From positions 1,116,001 to 1,180,000 of the forward strand of contig NC_045132.1 of the NCBI RefSeq assembly GCF_007655135.1: DNA of 64,000 nt, given 5' to 3'. Below the pieces are notes generated by a model that was given only the letters and a program-made list of their open reading frames with translations, was not told the origin of the DNA and searched no databases. This stretch comes from Punica granatum (Eukaryota > Streptophyta > Magnoliopsida > Myrtales > Lythraceae). The translations under genes were made by a program, and so were the position numbers. Positions 50,397-60,540 of the stretch are shown here, one piece after another; within the stretch, counting starts at the first letter, position 1; each line of letters begins with the position of its first letter.

Positions 50397-50979
50397 AAAA
50401 AAAAAAATCTTCCTCTAGAATTCAATTCATAGGTCGAGGTTCAAAATATAGTGGATTAATAATTGGTAGCACAGAAATTGACCCCATACAAAAACCTGAA
50501 TACAATATATACTCTAAAAGGAATTGGCATCTGAAGATATCATTTTCCCGTTGAAAATCAAACAGTTTAGAAATGCATATCAAGCCATGTCATGTAATGG
50601 TAGTGCTTGATGTCTTTCTACATCTCCTTTTTCTTTATATAGTTTAGTACTTTTAAAATTTTTCTTGGCTGAAAAATCAACAAGTCTTTTCTAATTTCTT
50701 CCTCTTTTTTTTGAATTATTTTTTCGATGCGTACCCTAATTTTCAAAAGTCCAATGAGTCTTGAACAATCCAATTAAGGGATTTATTAGGTTTTTTTTTT
50801 TATTCCCATACGTTAACAAGTCAATTTCTAATTTCTCCTGGGGAGAACAGACTTGTCAAAGACATATGTGGGACCTCTGTCTATTTCGCATGGTCACGGA
50901 AACCTCAGATCATATATAAATTGGGAGTATCTATTTTCACTTTATTCATCATATCAAATCAAATATGAAATACAATGTC

Positions 50980-51109
50980 ATGTCTTTCACAATCATGGGG
51001 GAGGAAGTAATTATAGTTGGGACCGGCATCGGGGCTTGGCAACTGCAGTTGTCCTGAAGAGGGTTGGGGTTAGGGCGGTGGTGCTGGAGAAGGCAGCGAA
51101 GCTAAGGAC
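50980..51109 (+). pseudogene. Monooxygenase exon 1 fragment (copy D')
   Basis: Starts ATGTCTTTCACAATCATG like gene A and reads VIIVG-type sequence. One base is lost in the GAGIGG region (ggcatcggggcttgg), which shifts the frame, and similarity stops after about 130 bp. The following 51110-51450 is unrelated to the family and unrecognised; it includes two copies of ggttggagaacaacact. The promoter (50847-50920) is intact by comparison with gene A. Confidence 0.85.
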
Positions 51110-51468
51110 CCGTGGTTGGAGAACAACACTTTCTAAAGGGTTTGGGTTTGGGTTGGAGAACAACACTATCTCAAACCCTTTCCATGAACATCCCTCATTG
51201 TGAAGCATGTCATTCCTTTCTGTACCCCTGTTGGATCGCCTCCTTCTAGTACCATCTATCTGTTCTACAACAGTTGGATGACAAGAGAGGTCGCAAGTAT
51301 GGTGCTCTTTCTGTTGGGGGATCCGAAGATGAGACGGGCACAGATATAGTACTCCAATTATGATGCAGTCAGTTGTATAGTGCTTGATCTGCTTTGGATA
51401 AGTTGGTTCTTTCTCGTGTGTGTATACATATAGGTATAGCTCTGAGGGAACAGTCATTTTTAGTCTTT

Positions 51469-51635
51469 CTTTTGTTTTTTTTTTCCCCTTTCGATGAGAC
51501 AGATGAGTTCGGTACAATAAAATAAAGTTTCTAAATAATTAATAAAAGATCAGAATAGTCTCATTAAGTATTAATATAAAATTTCTTAATTATCAGATGA
51601 CGGTATGCACCACTTTACTATACCCTCTTTTGATG
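51469..51635 (-). mobile_element. SINE with perfect 17-bp target duplication
   Basis: On the minus strand it starts gagggtatagtaaagtggtg (A-box region) and ends in an A tract. Flanks agtcatttttagtcttt at 51452-51468 and 51636-51652 are identical. Length 167 bp equals the copy at 36825-36991. Confidence 0.8.
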
Positions 51636-51770
51636 AGTCATTTTTAGTCTTTAATTTTTGGCATTTTCATTCTAAATCCTAGATTTAATTCAATTTGGTA
51701 TAGCGTCGTCTACCAAGTCGTTCTGCAACAATTTAGATTCATTCAATTTTCTTGTGGCTGACGGACCCGT

Positions 51771-51860
51771 GACTTGTGAGAGACAAATTGTGGGGCCCAC
51801 AAGACATGGCTACATGTCGCTCTCCCGGGTCTCCTCCCACATGTATCCCCATATATAAAT
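51771..51860 (+). promoter_or_regulatory. Promoter of the monooxygenase pseudogene E
   Basis: acggacccgtgacttgtgag, then cacaagacatggctacatgt and cgctctcccgggtctcctcc parallel the gene B promoter. A TATA box ccatatataaat lies near 51849. Confidence 0.5.
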
Positions 51861-52486
51861 CAGCAAGGCCAGCTGAATATGAGATAATGATAGATAGATT
51901 CCATGTATGTCATTCACAATCATGGAGGATGAAGTGGTTATAGTCGGGGCCGGCATCCGCGGCTTGGCAACCGCAGTGGCCCTGAAGAGGGTTGGGGTTA
52001 GGGTGATGGTGATAGTGCTGGAGAAGGCGGCGGAGCTGAGGACCACTGGATCCGCCATCGTACTCTACCAACGCGTGGCTTGCCCTCGATGCGCTCGGAG
52101 TTGCTTACAAGCTTAATTCACTCTATACGCCCATAGAAAGGTAAATTCTTTTTGGTCAATTTCTGCAATTTATAAGTTAATTTACTCGAGCTTTGTTTGC
52201 CTCTTTCTATAAATTAATGTTTTGATAGAAGAATTTTCACGAAATAATTTTCTTAGTTTGGTGCTTCCTTCCTTATGTTTCAGGGGTTTTGTTACCGATA
52301 TCAAGACCAAATCAACTCAGCAAGTGCTCTATGCTTCCAACAAAAGGTGTCATTCTCAAGTTATTGCTTGCTCACATCGATTATATCCATCGTACTCGTC
52401 CAATTTAATGAATGTAGCCTATTTTATTGCGAATTCATTTACATATTTGTCTGATTGAATTCTTAATGCAGTGATGGACCAACACC

Positions 52487-54573
52487 AAGGTGATCACCAA
52501 GGCAATGTGGTGTATAAATGCATTACCAAGGTGATCACCAACAGAATGAAAGGGGTCCTTCCTGATGTTATAAGCCTAAACCAGACAGCTTTTGTGCAGG
52601 GCAGGAGAATATCTGACAATGTCTTGCTTGCTCATGAGCTTGTAAGAAACTACCATAGACAAGGAATAACCCCCCGTTGTGCTATCAAAATTGACCTAAT
52701 GAAAGCCTTTGACTCCTTGAACTGGGATTTTATTCTTAACTGTTTGAAGGTCATGGGATTTCCCCTATCATTTCTCAGATGGATCAAGGGATGTATTACC
52801 TCTCCTTACTTTTCAGTGGCTGTCAATGGCTCCTTATGTGGTTACTTTGCCGGCCAAAGGGGATTGCGACAAGGTGACCCCCTATCACCCTATTTGTTTG
52901 TTATTGCCATGGAGGTCTTCTCAAAGCTTTTGGACACTGCTGCAGACGAAGGCAGAATCGGCTTCCATCCTAGATGTAAGTCTATCAAGCTCACCCATCT
53001 CTGCTTTGCTGATGATCTATTCTTGTTCACAAACGGGTCCAAAGAGTCTCTTGTTGCCATTCTGGAAGTGTTGAACACCTTTTACAACTGGTCTGGGCTC
53101 AAGCTGAACCCTGAGAAATCTGAAATCTTCACGGGAGGCATTACTGAGGAAGGCATCTCTATATTGGTGAATAGCTCGGGTTTTAAGAAAGGTACTCTTC
53201 CTGTGAGATACTTGGGGCTCCCTCTTGTCTCGGGCAAGCTTTCCACGAAGAACTGCGAGGCTCTTACTGAGAGAATCCTAAAGCGTATAAGGAGTTGGTC
53301 TGTGAAACACTTGTCTTACGCGGGACGAGTACAGTTGATCAATTCAGTACTTTTCAGCATGGCCAGCTACTGGTGTATCCACTTCATTCTTCCCAAGAAA
53401 GTCATAAAGTTGGTGCAGCAGAAGTGCAGATCCTTCCTCTGGAAAGGCCTTGAGCAGCATATAGGAGGAGGAAAGCTCGGCTGGGAAACTCTATGTCTTC
53501 CAAAGTCTGATGGAGGACTCGGTATCAAGGACCTAACCCTGTGGAATAAGGTATGCGTACTCAAAAACCTTTGGTCTCTCCTCGTGCGTTCAGGGTCTCT
53601 TTGGGTGGCCTGGGTTGCTAAATATTTAATCAAAGACCGAAGTATTTGGTCTTTAAGGATACCTGGTGATTGTTCTTGGAACTGGAGAAAACTTTTACAG
53701 CTGAGGACTTTGATGTCTCCCTATATCCGCTATTGTGTTGGCCCTGGTACGAATGTATCTTTCTGGTATGACAAGTGGTTACCGGTCGGTTCTTTAATAA
53801 ACTATTGCACCAGGGGGCTCCAGTGCTTTCCGTCGATTAGGGAGCACGCAACAGTTAGTTCGATTCTGGTTGATGGATGCTGGCATTGGCCTAGAAGCTC
53901 GGATCTGCAAGCTGGCCTGCTCCGTGATCTCGCTAATGCAATTCAACTCTCTGATCGTGATAGGGTCACATGGACGGCTCACAAATCCGAGACATTTTCT
54001 GTTGCTAGTGCGTGGAAATGCTTTAGTCCCAGAAGCCAGAAGATGGAATGGAGGAACGCAATCTGGTTTGAGGGGCAGTTTCCTCGATCCTCTTTCATTA
54101 GCTGGCTTTGTATTCATAATAGATTGAGTACAAAAGATAGGCTTATGAGTTGGAGAATCTCGATTACTGCACCCGAATGCGAATTCTGTAGTTTGGAATT
54201 GGAGACCCGAAATCACCTCTTTTTTGAATGCCCTATCACCCAAGGGATTTGGAGAAGTTTATTAGACCGTGTTGGAATGAACAAACACAATGTCGACTGG
54301 AATACGGAACTTTGCTGGGTCTCCTCTCTCCGTGGAAAGAAGCTGGATATTATTTGTCTTAAACTTCTCTGGACTCACTACATTTACTGCATCTGGAGGG
54401 AGAGGAACGCCAGGCTCTACCGGAATCAAGTCTCGCCTCCAACAATTATAATACGAAGGATCTTCTCGGATGTGAAAGCAAAGTTGTCTGTTCTCCCTCG
54501 ATTCTCATGCAAAATTGCACACTCTATCATTGCGAGGCATATGTTTCACCATTTTGATACTGCAACTAGTTGA
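52487..54573 (+). pseudogene. LINE ORF2 fragment: RT and zinc-binding domain, open
   Basis: An uninterrupted frame of about 700 codons. It enters the RT at VVYKCITKVITNRMK and contains AFVQGRRISDNVLLAHELVR, KIDLMKAFDSLNW, the LRQGDPLSPYLF motif and the catalytic CFADDLFLF (FADD form). It ends in a zf-RVT domain (WLCIHNRLSTKDRLMSWRI, then CEFCSLELETRNHLFFEC). The endonuclease, ORF1 and the RT start are missing through 5' truncation, so the copy could not move itself. The absence of stops suggests recent insertion. An ATG at 52471 precedes it in exon sequence by chance. Confidence 0.9.
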
Positions 54574-54692
54574 CTTGGGAGTAGCTCTTGGGTATTTTTT
54601 ATTTTACTCCGTATAGAGGAAAATGGTATTGGTTTCTGATGTAAATTCATCTGTTATCAATGAAGTTTCATCATTTATCCAAAAAAAAAAAA
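52487..54692 (+). mobile_element. 5'-truncated LINE in exon 3 of pseudogene E
   Basis: About 2.2 kb, ending in a run of 14 A. Flanks aacacc at 52481-52486 and 54693-54698 are a short target duplication; the A tail makes its exact length ambiguous. The 5' junction carries aaggtgatcaccaa, which also occurs 30 bp inside the LINE (52527). The element is closely related to the decayed LINE at 2140-6812 and is truncated at nearly the same place in the RT. Confidence 0.92.
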
Positions 54693-55230
54693 AACACCGG
54701 TACACAGGAAGACCCTGTTAGAAGCACTGGCAGATGAACTGCCTCCAAATACTATCTGCGTCTCTTCAAGGCTCACCTCCATTGAGTCCCGAGACGTCAG
54801 ATTTTGGTTCTTCAACTCGAACATGGAACCATAATCAAGACTAAGGTATAGATTTTGCTCGATTCTAAACATCTGGAAGTTCGGTTCTCTAGAGCTAAAG
54901 TGCTGTAAATCCTTGCCTCTAGGATTCAAGGATATAGTAGTCGAAGGACTTTTATATAAAGATTTACCAATTCCCTTCCACTACTAATGTAATGGAGTGT
55001 TTTAATTACTAGGTTTTGAATTAAATTGGATAGTCCGACGAAAAATCTAATTAGTGGTTGTGGAAAGGGCTGAAGATGCTTTCTATACAGACTCACGGCA
55101 GTCTCTAAGTATTGAGGCATTCAATAACTATTTAATTCGATCCCACCTCTTCTCATTTCCCATGTTAGAGCCGATTTATTTTCCGCTAATAATTTCTCTT
55201 TTATTTATTTTTTTCCTTGGTCTAGTTTAG

Positions 55231-56010
55231 GTAGTGATACGATGTGATGGCGTTCACTCGGTGATGGAGGTTGAAACTCGGCCCACCAGTCCATTCTGGC
55301 CGAGCCGCGGTTCGTGGGCTCTCTGTATTGTCGGAAGGCCATGGGCTGGACCTCAGTATTGAGCAATTTGTTGATGTGTCTAAGAGGGCCGGTATGATTC
55401 CCCTCAACGACAAAGAAATCTATTGGTTCTTTGTTTGCAAAACGTCACCTAAAGGTAAGATTCTACCTAAGTATCTAACTTAGATTGTGTTTGATAACAA
55501 AAATTAAGTATTGAAATTAATTGCATTCAACTTGTTTGATAAATACAAAAATAGATTACTTCATAGATTTAAGTCAAAAAAGGTACTTAATATGAAAATC
55601 TACTTAATCATTCAGTCATTTTTTTCACTTATTCGCTCAACATGGGGCGTTTCTTCATTTATTATAGTGGTGCCCATAAACTTTTACAATTTTACAAAAT
55701 ATTCCATTCAAGTCGGGGGTGAGGTGGGGTGGGGTGGGTGGAGAGAGAGAGACAAAAGGGCGACCGAGGGAGATGGGGCGGTGGTGGCAGGGATCGAGGC
55801 CACCACCTTCCTTAATTGTCGCTCTTTCTCTCTGACTAAGGAGAAAGAGGGTGGCGGTGGTGCCCCTGGTCCCGGCCACTACTGCCCAGGCGACGCAGAC
55901 AACCCTTGATGTCGCCAACGACCTCATTTAGAGTGGTGGTGGTCGAGATTCGGGCCACCATCGCCACCCTCCTCATCCTCAGTCAGATCCCAATTGAGCC
56001 TTTTTTTAAA
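55231..56010 (+). repeat. Duplicated exon 4 plus intron block, copy 1
   Basis: Matches 59503-60277 closely, from the exon 4 start through gggcgaccgagggagatggg to gatcccaattgagcctttt. The intron part includes a purine-rich (ggggtggggtggg) stretch that may be a separate insertion. Confidence 0.9.
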
Positions 56011-57426
56011 AAAAGAAAAAAATCAAAATATTAAATAACTGAAATAAAAATAATGGAAAGGGGCAAAAGTTTTAAAAAAGAGAAGTTTTGTGGTAGAAAT
56101 ATAAAAATATCCTCAAGGTTTAGTATGTAAACTTTTCCCATTCACCAAACAAAATCAACTTATTTTCTTAAGCACTTATTCTATTAAGTGCTTAAAATTT
56201 CAACACTTAAGCTTTGTTTGTGAGTACGGTGGTGATTGGATATGTATTTATTTTATTGAATTTTTAGCAGAAGCAATGTTTAGAGAATTTTTCAAAACCA
56301 TGGTTTGGTTAATTTATACCGTTGGAAATATGATTTTTTCTAGCATATTATAAGTGTCTATAAAAACTACTTCTGTTTATTTTCTATTTTAAATATTAAT
56401 TTTAATTTTAGTAGTTTCAAATTTTTATCTCATAAATACTTTTACTTATTATAAAATCAGCACTTATATTTCAGCAATTACACTACAACACATTTATCCA
56501 GTAACAGTATTCCCAAACCAAGCCTTAAAATGAGTGTTGAAATTTTAAGTCCAAACAAACACAAACTTAAATTTGGTCTTTTATCACTATGTGTACAATT
56601 TGAAATCTGAAACCCCCAATCGGAGCCGACTAATTTAGGTTCGGGTCATGCCAGCCCACCAGGGACTAAATTTTGAATTTTTTCATTCATGAGACTCGAA
56701 CTCGAACCACCAGAACTAATCCACATGATGCCTGACATATGAGCCCCAATCTGGTCTATCTAATCGATTATCAACCGTAATTGTCCAATCTAATTAACGT
56801 CCTACATGATCCCCGATGTATGAAACACTAGTGTGTAGTTCAAATAATAAATTCAAGACCGTTCTATATTTATACGTTACTCTTCCAGCCGAAGACAATA
56901 GAAGCGACCCGGAATCAATACAAAGAGAAGTAACAGAGAAATGGGCAAAGGACTTCCCTCTGTCGTACCTTGACGTTGTCAAGCACTTGGATCTCTCAAC
57001 TCTATCGTGGGCGCCACTCATGTTCCGTTACCCATGGTTGTTGTTCTGGGAAACTTGAACACAGAGAATATCACCGTAGCTGGCGACGCTATGCACCCGA
57101 CAACCCCTGACCTCCGGCAGGGCAGTTGCATGACCCTCGAGGATGCTGTTGTTCTAGGCCGACACATAGGGAACTCGATTGGCCCTGACGGTAAGCTTAG
57201 GCCTGCAGACCTTGGTCTGGCCCTCGGGAAGTATGCCACAGAGAGAAGGTGGCGCGCTGCATGGATCATCGCAGCCTCGTTCCTATCGGGATGGGTCCAG
57301 CAAGATGGGTCGGGATGGTGGACGAAGTTCCTCAGGGACATGTTCTATAAAATCATCCTAACCAAAGTTATCAGTGTTATACAATATGATTGCGGAAGGT
57401 TGCCAAATAGGATGGGAATATCTTGA

Positions 57427-58217
57427 TGAATGGCCATATTCAAATCTGGCAGCTATTGATGAATGCATTTAGTAGCAGATGAACAATATAATTTACCAAA
57501 TGCACTCTTTGAAAATTACGTGTATTTCTATATTTATTTTAAGTTATTGTACTGTATTTTATCCTAGATGATAAAACAGGCAGAATTTTTATCCATGATA
57601 ATAGGGTAGGTATAAAATGAAGACGTGGCAATCCATGAATGCATCTATATTATAAACAGGAAAAAAAAAAGGCTGGATGAGATTTAAAAAGAAAAAAGAA
57701 AAGATGAATTGTTCAGTACTTTTGTCAAATTACTGATTCTATTATTCACTAGACTGTGCTGTGCAGGACTCGGGCTTTTCAACTGATAAGGTTAAAGTGC
57801 AATATAAGCAGATATCAGTAATCTACCCGCGCTTCACCGCGGGTATAGTTATTCATTCTTCAAAATCTACTTCTAATTAACACACACAACCTATTATGCA
57901 CATTGTATTCATAAAAATATCATTCATAATTAGTATTCAGTCATTTTCACACAAAAGTATACAAATCTCCATTAAGATAGAGAATCTGATACTCATGGTC
58001 TATGTCTTTTATTTTCATATTGTACAGTATCCTGATTATGAAACTATTAAATTGAACTCGGTAGCATAATTGCTTAAAATAATAATTTGACTTCTAATTT
58101 TTGACTGGGTTACTTTAAGCACCCAGACATCATCAAAGCACAAAAACCCATAATCTGATAAGTAATTGACAGGGAAAATATTGTATACTCTAGTCAATAA
58201 AGAAAAGAAAAAAAAAG
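57427..58217. other. Spacer without a gene
   Basis: AT-rich. A perfect 7-bp-stem hairpin acccgcg/cgcgggt at 57825-57844 stands out but is not tied to a feature. No coding signal. Confidence 0.5.
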
Positions 58218-58498
58218 GAAAAAGTATAAAAATCTCATTATGATTTAAGTTTGGTACAAATTGGACCTCTCGATTTTTTGAGAAACAAATAACATCTTAT
58301 GGTTTACTTCATGAGACATAGTGAACCCCACTATTAATTTTTTCATCATTTTTAGTCCTTAAACTTTTTTTGTCAGTATTACCCTCAAATTTTTTATTCC
58401 TTTTTTTTCAATTTGATCCAAAAAAAGGAAAAAAAAAAAAGGAAGGGGCTGAGGTCGCCGGTTAGCAACCCCGGCCCCACCACCTAGTCATCATTTGG

Positions 58499-58548
58499 TA
58501 CACTACGATTGTGGGAGGTTGCCAAATAGGATGGGGACATCTCTATGA
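58499..58548 (+). pseudogene. Monooxygenase exon 5 tail fragment
   Basis: tacgattgtgggaggttgcc and the following aataggatggggacatct encode [13 protein letters not shown], the C-terminus of the family, followed by a stop. It starts at a sharp junction with the left arm of foldback element 2. Confidence 0.85.
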
Positions 58549-59502
58549 ATGACCCTATGAAAATCAAGTCGTTATGGTCAATCAATATATCTATTAGCAC
58601 GTGTATAATTTCTATTTAAAATACATCTATTTCTTCCATGTTTATTTCTAATAAATGTCTTTTTCTTTTTAATTTTGAAAAAAATACTTTTACGGATTCA
58701 ATCGTCAACGAATATTTTTATTGCCTTGTCATCGATTAAAAAGTTTTGAACTGTTTGGGATACTCTTTAATTTATATAGTGAGACTCCGAGACCGGTTCA
58801 CCGGACAGTACTCTTGCATAGTTACATATATTGGCCGAGGAATTACTCATTAACTTTGTGTTCAAGGGCTCAGAAATCTCGGCGAAAGGCTTAATCAAAG
58901 TTATATTTTCGCATTGAGTGCTTATCCAAGGTTGATGAAGTAAAATCATCACTCCTCATCATTTTTCATTTTAGAAAGGAGGCTCATAGGTTTAGCAAAG
59001 AATTTTTTTTTTATAATACTAGTATTAAAGGGAAAATAAAATTAAAAAAAAGGGACATGGGATATTTAATTGACTGGAATTGAATTCGAACTCAAAAACT
59101 TATTATTTTTAAGTGCAAATATTACACGACACTCCCTTTTTCGCGTTTTCTTGTTTTGTTAGGTGGTATGGGTGTACATAACTGGGTGCACTCAGGGATA
59201 GAAAGGAGGCTAAGCTTTGACCGCACATATGTGAGCGCTCCGTTTTAGTCCACCGGCACTCGGGGACCATCAAGGAGGACCCGACAACATTTCCCATTCT
59301 ATTGAGGAAGTCGCCTTTGACTATCTCTCGATACATTCACTGCTTTTGAACTCAGGACATCTCTTTAATTTAACTCTAATTTTATATTTTTAGAAAAAAT
59401 AACAAACAATAAATAAATAAAATACTCTACGGGATGTTTTCAGACTTTTCGTGTGGCAAACTAGATTTTGATCCCAATCTTTAAAACCCTTGAGAAAGAG
59501 TG

Positions 59503-59725
59503 GTGGTAGGATGTGATGCGTTCACTCGGTGATTGCGAGGAGGTTGAAACTCGGCCCACCAGTCCATTCAGGCCGAGCCACGGTTCGTGGTCTCTGTATT
59601 GCCGGAAGGCCATGGGCTGGACCCCAGTATTGAGCAATTTGTTGATGTGTCTAAGAGGGACGGTATGATTCCCCTCAACGACAAAGAAATCTATTGGTTC
59701 TTTGTTTGCAAAGCGTCACCTAAAG
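59503..59725 (+). pseudogene. Monooxygenase exon 4 fragment, duplicated
   Basis: Reads VVxGCD-like, then [39 protein letters not shown] and WFFVCKAS, ending at a GT donor as in exon 4 of pseudogene E. Small losses near the start break the frame. It retains the gtgattgcgagg segment that pseudogene E lost, so it does not descend from E in its present state. Confidence 0.88.
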
Positions 59726-60540
59726 GTAAGATTCTACCTCAGTATCTAACCTAGACTTTGTTTGATAACAAAAATTAAGTATTGAAATTAATTGCATTCA
59801 ACTTGTTTGATAAATACTAAAATAGATGACTTCATAGATTCAAGTAAAAAAGGTACTTAATATGGAAATCTACTTAATCATTCAGTCATTTTTTTCACTT
59901 ATTCGCTCAGCATGGGACGTTTCTTCATTTATTATAGTGGTGCCCATAAACTTTTACAATTTTACAAAATATTCCATTCAAGTCGGGGGTGGGGTGGGGG
60001 GGTGGAGGGAGAGAGGCAAAAGGGCGACCGAGGGAGATGGGACGATGGTGGCAGGGATCGGGGCCACCACCTTCCTTAATTGTCGCACTCTCTCTTTGAC
60101 TAAGGAGAGAAAGGGCGGCGGCGATGACCTCGTTCCCAGCCACTACTGTCCAAGCGACGCAGACAACCCTTGATGTCGCCAGTGACCTTGTTTAGGGTGG
60201 TGGTGGTCGAGATCGGGGCCACTATCGCCACCCTCCTCATCCTCAATCAGATCCCAATTGAGCCTTTTTTTTAAAAAAGGGCCACCAATCGGCGACCCGA
60301 CCCCACCCTCGAGGTTTCTGGTGTTCTCTATGGATGTCGACAACCTTGGTGGTGGGGTTGGGGTCGCCAACCGGTGGCCCAAGCCCCTTCATTTGTTTTT
60401 TTTCAAATTTTAGGATCAAATTGCAAAAAAATTGAAAGTTTGAGGGTGATAATGAGAAAAAGAAAAGTTGAGGAGCAAAAGTGACAAAAAAATAATGGTA
60501 AGGTTCATAAAAACCATAGGGTTGGGTTTTTGTACTTTCA

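Larger units (their letters stand above)
48060..51109 (+). repeat. Segmental duplication, copy 2
   Basis: Colinear with copy 1 (1019-2132, 6813-7932, about 27250-27600). It lacks the LINE, SINE and copia insertions found there and has its own foldback insertion at about 49597-50402. It ends within a monooxygenase first exon. The tctcctggggagaac run before the promoter (27277 and 50835) and the catatataaattgggagtat run are shared almost exactly. Confidence 0.85.
51907..57426 (+). pseudogene. Monooxygenase pseudogene E, split by a LINE
   Basis: All five exons are traceable: 51907-52140, 52284-52346, 52472-52486 plus 54699-54845, 55231-55454, 56889-57426. Lesions: a 2-base loss in exon 1 (ctctaccaacgcg), GAGIRG in place of GAGIGG, a LINE in exon 3, a gap later in exon 3, a 5-base loss in exon 4 after GVHSV, and a 1-base loss in exon 5 in the RYPWxVVLG region. 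The [14 protein letters not shown] and [14 protein letters not shown] segments remain. Intron 4 has grown to 1.4 kb. The many independent lesions mean it cannot make the enzyme. Confidence 0.93.
58218..60540. mobile_element. Foldback element 2 carrying monooxygenase fragments
   Basis: The left arm 58218-58490 and right arm 60278-60540 are inverted and related to foldback element 1. Termini aaagtataaaaat and tttttgtactttc pair, as do ggtcgccggttagcaacccc at 58452 and its imperfect inverse ggggtcgccaaccggtgg at 60361. Between them lies 1.8 kb of DNA derived from the monooxygenase locus: an exon 5 tail, unknown AT-rich sequence, then exon 4 with its intron. Gene-derived DNA in the centre of an inverted-repeat element fits transduplication. 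Insertion of an element and later rearrangement is the alternative. Confidence 0.6.

Noticed and set aside
55511..55909. 132-codon frame (and its relative at 59862-60173)
   Set aside because: Both lie in the duplicated intron 4 block and are frames over purine-rich sequence without a domain.
57825..57844. Perfect hairpin acccgcg/cgcgggt
   Set aside because: It resembles Helitron terminal hairpins, but no CTRR end follows in either orientation at the expected distance.
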